A DNA stretch of 64,000 nucleotides from Alviniconcha marisindica (lineage: Eukaryota; Mollusca; Gastropoda; Provannidae): the NCBI GenBank assembly GCA_018857735.1, contig JABMCL010000991.1, positions 92,501 to 156,500 on the forward strand. Direction: 5' to 3'. Shown one piece after another: positions 34,915-47,771 of this stretch (position 1 is its first letter; each line of letters starts with the position of its first letter). Both the position numbers and the translations under genes were made by a program. The notes under the pieces are model-generated. The model saw only the letters and a program-made list of their open reading frames with translations. It did not search any database and was not told where the DNA came from.

Positions 34915-37900
34915 TATAAATAAAAAAATATTATTTAATCTCTCTCTCTCTTTTCTCTCTCTATCAATTTATGCCAGTAGTAGATAACCGATGCTGGGTA
35001 TGCGTTGGTGAGGTTGGGAGAAGAAGGGGAAGGGCGAAATGAAGATGGGGGAGGGGGTGTTGCAGCAGGAAGGCAAGATGCGGTAGTGGAGGGGGGTGGG
35101 GTGGGGGGAGAGGCCGTATCACAGCGATACCATTTTAATAGACCAGGTTGCAGACTAACTTACAGTCTCTAGAGGCCGGATCACAGTGACCAGACCCAAA
35201 AGTACAGGTTGTCGACTAACTTACTGTCTCCGTCCGGGCCGCGCGGTCACGGCGGGTCATCGCCCCCAGCCCTCCTAACCCAGTAACCTACAGAGAGCGA
35301 GGTGAGGGGAGGTCACTCGGTCGACAGCCAGCCGCTGCACCGTCAGCACTGTCGTTGTCCCCGACTCCAAGTCGGTGGCCGCCAGCCAGTCTCTATGACC
35401 TCGCGACCGGCGAAACCAGGGTACACTCACCTAGTCGGCGGGCTTGCAGCCTCCACGTGCCCTCGTCAGGGCTCGATCGGGCGATGGGCTGGGTTTTTCT
35501 GGATAACGATATCCCGGTCGAGCGTGACCTGATTTGGATTCTTCGAAACGGCGTGTGCGCAGGAGTGGGAGTCGCGACGGCGGTGCAGTAGGTTTGCCCG
35601 CTGGTGCGATGTTATTGTATTGTGGTGGTCGTGCTGACGATGGTGGCTGGTGGTGAGTAAGGGCGGTGCCGGATCTATCCGTACCCCCGCTGTTTGGTTT
35701 CCTGGAGGCGTTGAGCGTACCGTGTAGCTATGCGTCGCTGATGCGAGTACGCGCGCGCGCGCGCACACACACACGCACAGTCACACTGACACACACATTG
35801 AAGTCACTCACTGACAAACACACACACTCACACTTCAGTCACTGACACATATACACACACGCGCGTGCAGACACTGCACACACACACACACGTGCATGCA
35901 CTCATACATACACACACACGCACGCACGCACACATACACGCGCACGCACGCACACACACGTATACACACACGCACGCACGCACGCACACACGCACGCACA
36001 CCCACACACACAGTCACAACGCGGACGCGTGTGGACAGAAAGAGGTTGGGTGAGGCCATAGTTTATGGTTCATTCTGCTACGGTAAGACTAAGAGTACTG
36101 TTTTGTGGATCTTTTACCTTCCGATTAATAACAACATAATAATCATCATAATAATTATAATACTGTATAAACAATACTAGTTGAAATGCACCTTTTACCG
36201 GACCAGGTCGAAAAAGCAGCATGACCTCATCATACAGAGCACCATATCGCTTACACGTCTCATTCTGCTGTAAGTTAAACATGGTGCTTAACCTCCACAG
36301 AAACCATGAGGCTTATTAGGGACGGGGAGAAGGAGGGAAGGGGGTATAGAGGGGGGGGGGAGAGGGAGATCATTCTGCTAGCATGATTCGCGCTGATATA
36401 ACCGTCATGGCTGACTGAGCCCCCCACACCAGTCGTCTGCCTATCTGCTAGAATGGGAACGGGGTGGCGGGGGGGGGGGGGGGTAGATTGGGCCCATAGG
36501 CACTCGAAAATCTGCCATTCAAACAAGTGTTTATTTATTCAACTTCTTCTCCCCTCACCCCAACAAAAACCAACAACAAACAAAACAACAACACTCCTAT
36601 CAATTTCCGTGTGTGTGTGCGTGCGCGCGCGCCTCTGTGTGTGTGTGTGTGCCTCTGTGAGTGTGTGTGAGTGCGCGCGCGCGCCTGTATGTGTGCCTGT
36701 GTGTTCAAATCACAGCGTCTCGCTGCCGCGCGATCCGGCCGGCCATGATTTTCACGTGCTTTGCAGCTCGTGCACTGCTATTACGTAACAGCCGCGTGCG
36801 GCTCTCGCGACGAGAGCTCACGAAGTGGCAGCTCGCCAGGTAGAAATAACCGAGTCAGCGTGCACAACGCGGTCTAGGCCCACGCACGGACGCCCCCTAC
36901 GGGGCAGCGTGTACCTGTTGAGGTCTTCGGTCGGTCGGCCTGCGCCAGTGCCCGCGTTTCGGCTAGGTGCTCTCAGAACCCCTGCCGGCTGCCCTCGTGG
37001 AGTGCGTGCGTGTTGAGATACTCGGTCCTGATGCGCGGACTTGTGAACTTTTCCAGTGCTCCGGACTCTCCCAGTACTTTGCCAGTGCTCCCTCTCTTTT
37101 TTTTTCTCTTTTTTTCTTCTTCCATTTTTCTCTCCCCCCCCCCCCCCTCCCCACCCCTCTGACCCGAACCAAACTCTCTCGTGGGTCATTAATTTACAGG
37201 CGGTTGACGGTACGTTAAATATTGTCCCACCTAATAATTATGTCAGCCCCACATCTGAGGACATTAAAGCCCACGTTAAAATCCGTCCATGAATCCGTCC
37301 CTCTCACATACACCAATGACATACGCTGGCTAGCACGCGCATGAGCACACGCGCGCGCGCACACCACACAGAGGCACGCACGCACGCATGCTACCCCCCA
37401 CCCCCTCCCAACAAAACAAAGATAAATAAATAAATAAATTGAATCATTAAATGATTCAGATGTCAGGTCACTGCCAAGAAGGCTTTCTGGAGATTGCTGA
37501 TGTTAGAATGAAATAGAAAACAATCAATGAAACATAATCATATCCTTCTTGAACCACACAGGAAAGTGAAAATTCTGATCGATTTTTTTAATCATTTATC
37601 CAGAGACCACATCAGCGCGCACGCGCGCACACACGCACGATATATTCCCCACCTATAAATAATTATGGAAATTTATGTGGACTCGACCGCAAAAGCATGT
37701 ATCGGTGCAGACGTTCTAATCGCTGACGAGTACGTCTGACCTGCCACGTGACTGCTATTTGCGTCACATCACCCATATATTTCGTGATGCAAATTTCCAA
37801 GACTGAAACCGACCTGCCCACCCCTGCACCCATTAATAGGAATGCGCGCTCCATATACCGCATCATCGAGGGGTGGGGGTGGGCGTGGGGAGGGGGGGGG

Positions 37901-37980
37901 GGATTCTTTATGCTTCAAAGTCCATAACAACTGTGGTGAAAAAGTCAAACTAATGCACTTAACAAATGTGTCTACCGTGA

Positions 37981-38037
<57 letters not shown>

Positions 38038-38853
38038 CATACATGCGTCACACCTGCGTAACATTTTAATTACGCATGTATTTCAGTATTTATTTGTGAC
38101 GACAGCACATCTGAGAGAGAGAGATTTATTTGTGTTCAGGGCACAAGCCCATCATAACGCGGGCGGGCGGGAGGAGGGGGGTCGAAAAATCAAACACCGA
38201 GTTTCGAGTTGAGAGAGAGAAAGAGATTCAAATGGTTTAAATGACCTGAGCGAGTGCTCATATCAACATACACAACACGGTACACAAAAATAATGTACAC
38301 ATAAGCCTGGAAATGCATTCATTCCCAGTCCCACAAAACCACTCGTCTGTGCATCCACGTAACACAGGTCACAAAACTGCATCAGTTGTGGGCTGGGGGG
38401 GAGGCGGGCAGCGGAGATGGCGGTGGGGGGGGGGGGGGTAGAAAAGGGAGGGGGGGAAAATTGAAGGAAAATAATCATATACACAAATAACATAAGAGAG
38501 AGAGAGAGCATAAGGAATCGGTCTCAATGGACAAAAATAGCGTACAGCCCGATTTCAATGAGCCTTGTAGTCCCTTGTGGGTGGGTGGGGAACTGGAAAT
38601 CCCATCAGAACCACCTGACGCAAAATTGTTCCAAATGATGACATCAGAACCAGCTGACGCAAAATTATTCCAAATGATGACATCAGAACCAGCTGACGCC
38701 GCAAAATTATTCAAAATGAAGACATCAGAACCCGTGCAACAATATTCTACGTCAGGACCACTTGACGTTTGAAAACAAGACTGGGGCTTCTACTTTTAAT
38801 ATTTTTTATCTTTCCGCATTTTGGCTTGGCTGTACCACCATACTTTGCATAGA

Positions 38854-38905
<52 letters not shown>

Positions 38906-40198
38906 GTGTGCGCGCGTGCATGCGTGTGCGTGTGTGTAAGCAAGGATAGATTATAAGACAAGGCCTCTGCCTCTGCGTGCGTGCGTGTGTGTAAGCAAGG
39001 ATAGATTATAAAACAAGGCCTCTGCCTAAAGTCTTTATCCTTAATCAACCAAACGTCATAATTAACCTGCACAGGGATGCAATGAGGGAGGGGAGGGGAG
39101 GGGGGACACAGAGCTGGCCTCCAACGGACTATTTCACTTTGTTAGTTCTTGCTAACATCATGTAAAAGTGATCAAATGACCCCCCCCCCCCCTTTTCCCC
39201 CAGCAAAACAACAATAAAACAATAAAAATAACAACAACAAAATATAAAAATTCCTAAAATGCCCCCTTGATTTTTCATCAATGAAGAAACACACACACAC
39301 ACGTTTTTCCTCAAGCGGTGCGAACACACCTGGGGTCCAAAATCCGAGGTTGAGGCATGGACCAGATTCTAACATCGATGTAAACTCAACCATCGTTGTA
39401 AACTCAGCCGCCGAACACTTCAAAACAAAAAAAATGTCGGCGCCTGTTACAGGAGTTAAAAAAACTTCTTCTTTTTTTTTTTTAAAGAAAAGGAAGGTCA
39501 GCAAAAATAAAATTGAGCAAAGAATAGAAAATCTAAAAGCATGGTTAACAGCCCGCAGCGGAGGGAAAAAATAACACAAAATGTCGATCACCAAAGCGCG
39601 CGCACCGGCCCACCAACGCAAATAAAAATATAAAAAAAAAAAAATGAGCGAAACCCGCTCGCCATACTTTACGTTGGGACACTGCACTTTAGGACGCGCC
39701 TTAGAGTGCAGATTTAGTTCTAATAATAGCCAGAGATGAAAACGTAACACCGACACGGACTATCCGTGTTCACCACCCATTCGTGCACTTGGAATCGTCC
39801 TTGCACATTCCGAAGCATCCCACGGAGCTCGCCCAAGCACTTCCGTAGGGGGGTCACGTTGAATCCGGCCTCTTTTTCTTGCTGACCTGAATGCAAAACG
39901 TGCCCCGGAGCTAGACATCGCCCCTCCAAATTCCGCACAATGGACCAAACCATTGAGCTTTCGAGACAAACGGTACGTAGCGAAGACCCGACTGTGGAAA
40001 ACTATTCACGTAGGGGCGACAGGTTCAGCACAATCTTTTTTAATGGGACACAAGGCAGTACACAACTGCACACTTTCATAACACTGTGCACATTCAGTTT
40101 CGTATGTCTCAGCAGTGAGGCATGCGTGCATTGCTTAAGTTCACGCATTTGTCCACCTTTGTGTGAGTGTGTGTGTGTGAGAAAAAGAGAGAAAGGGT

Positions 40199-40244
<46 letters not shown>

Positions 40245-42213
40245 CGTGTGTGAGTTCAGTTCAGTGTATGGGTAGATGTATTCCATCAGTTGACAGTATA
40301 TCGTGCGCGCACGCGGTGTTTCAGTGAGTGTGATATTCTTCGGTGTCAGGGCGCGTGTATGTGTGCCTCAGTGTGCGCGTGTTCATTTCACAAAGTGGTG
40401 AAAATCTGCCCTCAACACCCATCTTTTCTCTTCTGGACTCTGAATGCCTTGTCCGTGTGCGTGTCAGTATGCGATCGGTTTCTTGGTCACTGACTGTGTG
40501 CCACTGGTTTGGCCGTTTGGTGTGTGTGGGGGTGTGAGTCAGTGTGTGTGTGTGTGTGTTTGAAGTGACGAGAGATGATGCTGACTGAAGTGTTGTAGCG
40601 GTGCTTATGTAACTAGCTGAGTTCACTGTGCCCTGTGCATATATATATATAATTTGTTGACCCTGTTGTTTCTGTATTGTGCGCTTCGGGCTCACGTAAG
40701 TCTAAAGCGCCTTATCAATATTGGTTTACATTACATCTCTTCAGTTTACAGTACAATTACATATGTAGTCATATTACTGCTGAACCTGATCGCTACGTGA
40801 CTGACAGTGCAACCGTGACACCGCGCGGTCACGTCACGGCCGGTCACCGTAACAGTGGAGTGAACCCCCCGCCCCTCCCGAAAAGTCGAGCCGCGGCAAC
40901 TCGTATCGGCATACGGTGCGCGCGCGCGCGCGCTGGCACACACACACACACACGCGCACACACAATACACAGTCACACACACGTGACAGACACACACACA
41001 CGCGCGCGCGCACACTGACACACACACACACACACACACACGCGCGCGCACACTCACACACACACACGTGACACACACCGAGGCCCGACCCAACCCTGCC
41101 CGGCGTTTCAACTTCCCTTGTGGGCCTCGTCACTGAGCGACATTCGTTACGTGTCACACTGCACCGTACCTCCCTGACCCACCCCCCTGCCCTCCTCCCG
41201 CCCAAGTCAGTCAGTCCCGAGGGTGGAAAGTGGGTCAAAACCGTTATTTCATCTCGCCACCCAGCAGCAGACCAGACAGTGACCTTGACCTCACGCCCAG
41301 ACAACCTGATCAGCCCTCCCTCGCTCCTGCCTCTGATTCAAGAAGAACACCCTTCTGACGTTGTTCCGCCCCCCTCCACCCCCCCCCCCCCCCCCCCCCC
41401 GTCTAATTGTGACATAAACTGGTACGGCGCTTGATTTGGAATGTCGGTATTCAGAGCGGTGAGGCCGTTTTCACCACTGACAACAAGCTGCACACCAAGG
41501 TGATCAAGGCGGGCACCGAAAGCCTAGGTATTGTTGATCGCTTTTTAATATATATCGCTTTTTAATATAGATCGCTATTCTCCGCTCTCGAGCAGACTCA
41601 CTAAGCTCACATGAGTGACTCGCTTTTCATAGCGCGTTAAAAATTAAAAATTAAATAATAATACTAGTATTTTTAAAGCGCAAAATCTTGTCCCGAGACT
41701 ATTACTCTAAGCGCATACACACACACACACACACAGACACACACACAACAGAGGCACCCGCACACACAAGCATTCTGACTAAATATACACAGCTTAAAAC
41801 GGGCAGCAAACGCCGGGAGACCTGGAATGGATAAAGACGCACAGAACAGAAAACATGGCATGTCTACAATTTCGGGGAAAAGAAATGTTTTTAGATTAGA
41901 TTTGAATGAGTCCAGAGAGGGTTTCTGTCGCGAGGAAGGGGAGGTCATTCCATGTTGATGGACCGAAAAAAATATCCACCGAAATGGTGTACTTACAACA
42001 CTGGCATGGCTGGTGCCACATGAAACTGCTGCCGTCTCGGCACCATGTCACTTCATGTAAAAGCCACATACGTAAGGGGCATGCGTGTTTAGCTGTCACC
42101 TGCCACCTGCACTTTTGGCAGAATGACCGGGATCTTTTACGTTAACTTCTCACCCAGCACTGAGTGAACCTCTGTTGTTGTTTTTTGGTGGTGGTGGTGG
42201 TGGTGGTGGTGGT

Positions 42214-42269
<56 letters not shown>

Positions 42270-45200
42270 GTTTTTAGCTGAGAAACGCTGACAAACACAC
42301 GCGCATGCACATACACCGCGAAGCACAGAACACGCACAACACAACATGCACTAAAACAAACAACAAACAAAACAACAGCAACAAAACCCACCAACAAACA
42401 ACACACATACACCAGCTAAACAAAACCAACAACAACAAAACAAAACAAACCAATGACTATAAACCCCCAAAAAACCCTCAAGGGAACAACAACAACAAAA
42501 AGGGGGGGGGGCGACAGACGAGGAAAGAAACAGAGCGAAGACGGGTACAGGAGAAGAAAGGCCGAGTCAGAACAAAAATAGCTCCGCGGCACAAAGGTTT
42601 TTCCACAAACGCTTCTCTGATTAAGCGATGCGTGCTTCGCCGAAGATTGATTAGGGTTTGCACGCCCTGGGTCAAGTCGAGGGACAAGAAAAGGAATTCT
42701 TTGTCAGTCAATGGGAAAAGGTCAAGAAGGTGGAGGGTGAGAAGAAAAAAAATAAGTCAGTCAATGTAATCATGAACATGCACCAAAAGCAGCCGCGGTT
42801 TCTGATTTCCGTTATTCCCACAGGCACCTGGCAGTGGATATTTATTCCCATTAAAATAAAATAAAATAAAATCCTTCTGTTTTACGCTGTCCAGTGCAAC
42901 ACATGCCACCATCCTCACACATTCAACGAAGTTACTAAAAAAAAAAGCAAGAACAAAAGAGAGAAAATAAAATTTAAAAGAGAGAGAGAGAGAGAAGAAT
43001 GAAAAGTGGAATGGGAAAATCTGTCGACATCCGCCGTCGAAGACTCCTGCGGATGTCCTGTTAACATACTGGCGTCAAAGGGAAATGACCCAGCAGACAG
43101 ACTGGCGGGAAAAGCAAACATCGCTAGTGGCTTGCATCTCGGAAGATCTTAAGTGCTTAGGAGCTTGAGGCATTATTTGCGGGCACAAAGCCAACGACAT
43201 CACACCAACGATCGCCTGGAGGAGACAGATATAGAAAAAAGAGGAACGATTTTCCTTCGAGAAATGGCCATCGTCAACCAAACCTAACATGGGAACTTCC
43301 GAAAGATGAGGCGGAGCACATATGGGTTTTCCTGAGCGCGTATGGAACTCAACTGAACAGTTACAATACAATACAACTTTACTGCTAAGTGTCAATACAA
43401 CTGCACTAGGAATGTTTTGTGGTGCCAAGTACACTCATCATACATTCACGCCAATCATAAAACCTCATTAAATTACAACAGCAAACATCCGGGTTAAAAG
43501 TCATTTATAAATAAATACATGAGAAATCCAACTGACATCAAGCGGTGCATATCACATAAAAATTACCTCTTGACGAGGTCCCCCTGTTAAAACTTACTGC
43601 CCTTATAAAAGCAGTTATAAAAATTATCTACAACAAATTAATTAATTAATTAATTAATTACCCCGCCCGGCTTACTCCGCTGCCCACTATCACCATGTAG
43701 AAACCAGGTGTGGTAACAATTTAATGAATAAAAAAAAATTATGCACAGCGAATAAAAAGATAAAATATAATAAAATAAATGATCCCACACAAAACAATGC
43801 ATCTCAGTTCAGTTCAAGATGGTGTCTATAACGAACCCGGGAAAGCCCATAAAATTATACGCTCTGCCGTGTCTCTGAGAAGTTTCCCCAACATTGGCTT
43901 TGGAACAGTTCCAGTGTTCGTCTGATTGACGGTGGTCCTTTCTCGTGCTTGGAAGATCGTCGAGCTCTCTCTTTTCACGTCTTTCTCCTTCAGGCGATCG
44001 ATGGTGTGATGTCCTTGGCTTTGTTCCCGCAGGCAGTGCCTCAAGCTCCTCAACAGTTAAGATCCCCCGAGACGCAATCCACTTGTGGTGGTTGCTTTTC
44101 CCTCCAGTCTATCTGCTCGGTCCTTTCCCTTTTGGTGTTGTTGAAGTTTTGCTTTACATCCACATAAACCGTAGGCTTATTAGGGACGGGAGCCTAGGAC
44201 GGCCACCTCGACTTTCACACAGCTCTTGAGCTCTCTCCTTTCCCTTGACTAGTCGGTAGTTAGCTAGTCGGTGGTTTGCGTCTCGGGAGATCTTAACTGT
44301 TGAGGAGCTTGAGGCACCTACTAACTCCCTTGACTCCGGCATGTCCAGGGCAATACGCAATGCATGCTGACACTGATTGGTTCACATGCATGATGAGCAA
44401 ATAAAGTTAAAGGCGGATGGCCCTAATCCCGTTTTGATAAACAGTCCATAAGTCCGGCTCTCCTTCTACATGCGCGAGTCGTCAACAGCCTCAGAAATTA
44501 GATCCAAAAACATAAAAGGTTCAAACGAGCGCTATTTATTAGGAAAAAACACAACGAACATGCACATTTTCGGGGTAATCGCTTTTATCAAGCTACAAAA
44601 CAATACTAAAGCAACAGTTAAACGGTGAAAAACAATGAAAAATGAGATGGAGAGCTAAACCACTTATCTGTTTTTGTTGTGTCAAGTGCACGAAATAGCT
44701 ATTGGCTTGTGTTGATTTTTTAGATCGGGAAAGTCCATTGTTTTACCAACCATGCAACGCGCGTGACGTCGAAAACGCGAAATTGATCGGACACAGCATC
44801 ATAACAGCGCAAGTTCCAATTTTAATCAGAGGTGGCTGCGATTGTTGCAGATATGTCGGTGACTCAATGTCCCTTTCCCTTTCGAGATTTTCCTGTCTCC
44901 TCTTCGCTGTCTGTGTTGATTATAAAGTGTTCTGATGTGTGAATCAAAATCTTCTGGAATAATCTGAGGTCTTTAATGGTACATGGGACGGCGTCGGTCC
45001 GCACAGGTGTTCCTTTTCTTTTCTCAAAATAATAGCCTCTGTCGACAACGGCAGTGTTGGTTGAATGTTGCTTTACGTCCACCGAGACCACAAGGGACGG
45101 GAAGCCCAGGACGTCCACCTCGACTTCCATAAAGCTCCTGAGCACTGGTAACGGCAGCTTCTGAGTCGCCATTTTTATACGCCGTTTAGGCTGCTTAAAC

Positions 45201-47581
45201 GTAGAAAAAAAAAATGAGTCTGTAACTTTAAACGCGTTTAGGTCGGTCGGACAGTCCTACTTCCACTTCAAACCTGCCGATTTTTCAAGTGTCGTCATCG
45301 TTCAGAAGATAAAACGCGATGTAGGGGAGCTATATGCTCTCATAGATCAGGAGCTGTGTGAGAGTCGAGGTGGCCGTCCTGGGCTGTCCGTCCTAACGAG
45401 CCTTATGGTTTCCGTGAGCGTAAAGCAATATTGAACCATGCTTCGGCATTGGCCTCAGCTTGTCCCTGATATGTCAACCGACATCCGGAGGACATTAAGA
45501 GCAGGACTGGAATGGCTCCCATAGTTAGGCTTTCGTGCACACGGACCATTATTTATAAAGCCAGGCGCCTTCCCGACTCATCAGCAGAGGCCCGCGAGAG
45601 ATGAAGAGCAGGGAGCTGGAGTTGGGCTCCCATAGTTAGGCAGTTTGTGGCTCCCATAGTTAGGCAGTTTGTGGCTCCCATAGTTAGGCAGTTTGTGGCT
45701 CCCATAGTTAGGCAGATTGTAGCTCCCATAGTTAGGTAGTTTGTGGCTCCCATAGTTAGGTAGTTTGTGGCTCCCATAGTAGGCAGTTTGTGGCTCCCAT
45801 AGTAGGCAGTTTGTGGCTCCCATAGTTAGGCAGTTTGTGGCTCCCAAGTTTAGGCAGTTTGTGGCTCCCATAGTTAGGTCAGTTTGTGGCTCCCATAGCT
45901 AGGTAGTTTGTGGCTCCCATAGTTAGGCAGTTTGTGGCTCCCATAGCTAGGCAGTTTGTGGCTCCCATAGCTAGGCAGTTTGTGGCTCCCATAGCTAGGC
46001 AGTTTGTGGCTCCCATAGTTAGGCAGTTTGGGCTCCCATAGTTAGGAGTTTGTGGCTCCCATAGTTAGGTAGTTTGTGGCTCCCATAGTTAGGCAGTTTG
46101 TGGCTCCCATAGTTAGGTAGTTTGTGGCTCCCATAGTTAGGCAGTTTGTGGCTCCCATAGTTAGGCAGTTTGTGGCTCCCATAGTTAGGCAGTTTGTGGC
46201 TCCCATAGCTAGGCAGTTTGTGGCTCCCATGGTTAGGCAGTTTGTGGCTCCCATAGTTAGGTAGTTTGTGGCTCCCATAGTTAGGCAGTTTGTGGCTCCC
46301 ATAGTTAGGTAGTTTGTGGCTCCCATAGCTAGGTAGTTTGTCTTGCTGCAGAGTGGTTCCTCAGCTTTTCGGACACTGTCTTTGTGACTTTGCTCCTCTC
46401 AGTGGCTCTTTTTTGACAGCAATAGACGATTTCCGGAAATAACAGGCGAAGATAATCTGACAGTGTTTTCTTACTCCGGGAGAGTGAAGTCCCCTGAACG
46501 GAGGTGGCAGCGGAGAAGAGCCGATCTGCGACACTTTGAGATCTTCAAGCCTATTATAATTTATACTAGACTACCAGTTGGGGGAACCTACTATCCGATC
46601 TGTACGTTCCCCGCGAGCAGTGAGTGTTTGATCGACATTTCTGATACCTTTTCTGCCTTTTGTTTACGGGTATCCGTCATCTTGCCCACGTGCTCACTGT
46701 ACCCCCAACAAAAGCGTGCCTACTCTGCGCTACACCCACAGGCATGGACCTATATATACAGGTCCATGCCCGAAGGCTCTTACCGAATGCAGTCCCCTGG
46801 ATTTCCGAAGATCGTCTATTAGCGGAGTGCATAAGTTGCTTCGCACTGGTGGGGTCCCCACCTCCTTAACATTGTTCTGGCGGTGGCTGACGGTCTCTTT
46901 GTTCTTTGCTGGTCGGAGCATTTGGACAAGCTATTCATCTCTACCTCCTCCCACCCCACCCCACCCCCTTCCCGTCCCTAAAAAGCCTTATGGTTTCTAT
47001 GGACGTAAAGCACCATGAAAGAAGAAGACTCATTCAGAGTTCAGGAGCTGTGTGAAAGTCGAGGTGGCCGTCCTAATCAGCCTGATGGTTTCTGTGGACG
47101 TAAAGCAACCTTGAACCATGCACACGCGTTGGTAAACAGTTTGTGCCTAATATGTCAACCCGACATCCGAGGACATTAAGCTGTACATCATGTCATCATC
47201 AGAAGACTTAGTAGTTCGACCCGACATCCAATCAGAGAAGGCTCAAGCAAAAAGCGATGTCACGCCGAACTTGCGAAAGCGGAAACTGGAGGCAAGTACA
47301 AATGAGTCACGTGGCAACAGCGGAAATCGATCGGTAGCTGATAACGGATGCTGTGAACAGATGCCTCGAGGCAAGGACGTTTTTTGTGGGGCACTGGATC
47401 AACGAGTTTTGCTGTTATCTCGGTCAGAACTGTTCACTGCATGCATCATTTATTTGTTATGTGCACCGACCGACCCGACTGGATTTATTTTTGAAAACTC
47501 GTCTTTTCGGTCTACACGTACTGTTATGCTATACTTGAAAATTGTCGTGCGCATGCTGCGCGCGCGCGCGCGTGTATGTAT

Positions 47582-47657
<76 letters not shown>

Positions 47658-47733
47658 CTTTTTGACGTTTTATTGTCTTCAGCTTACAAGAGAGAGAGAG
47701 AGGGCGAGACACACACACACACACACACACACG

Positions 47734-47771
<38 letters not shown>

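Noticed and set aside
36818..37292. GC-rich frames around 36,800-37,290
   Set aside because: Overlapping frames on both strands, poly-C/T run, no recognisable domain; an AG/GT pair at 36,766-36,841 encloses a segment without a recognisable peptide.
45553..46326. Minus-strand frames with MGATNYLT repeats
   Set aside because: By-product of the 24-bp minisatellite.
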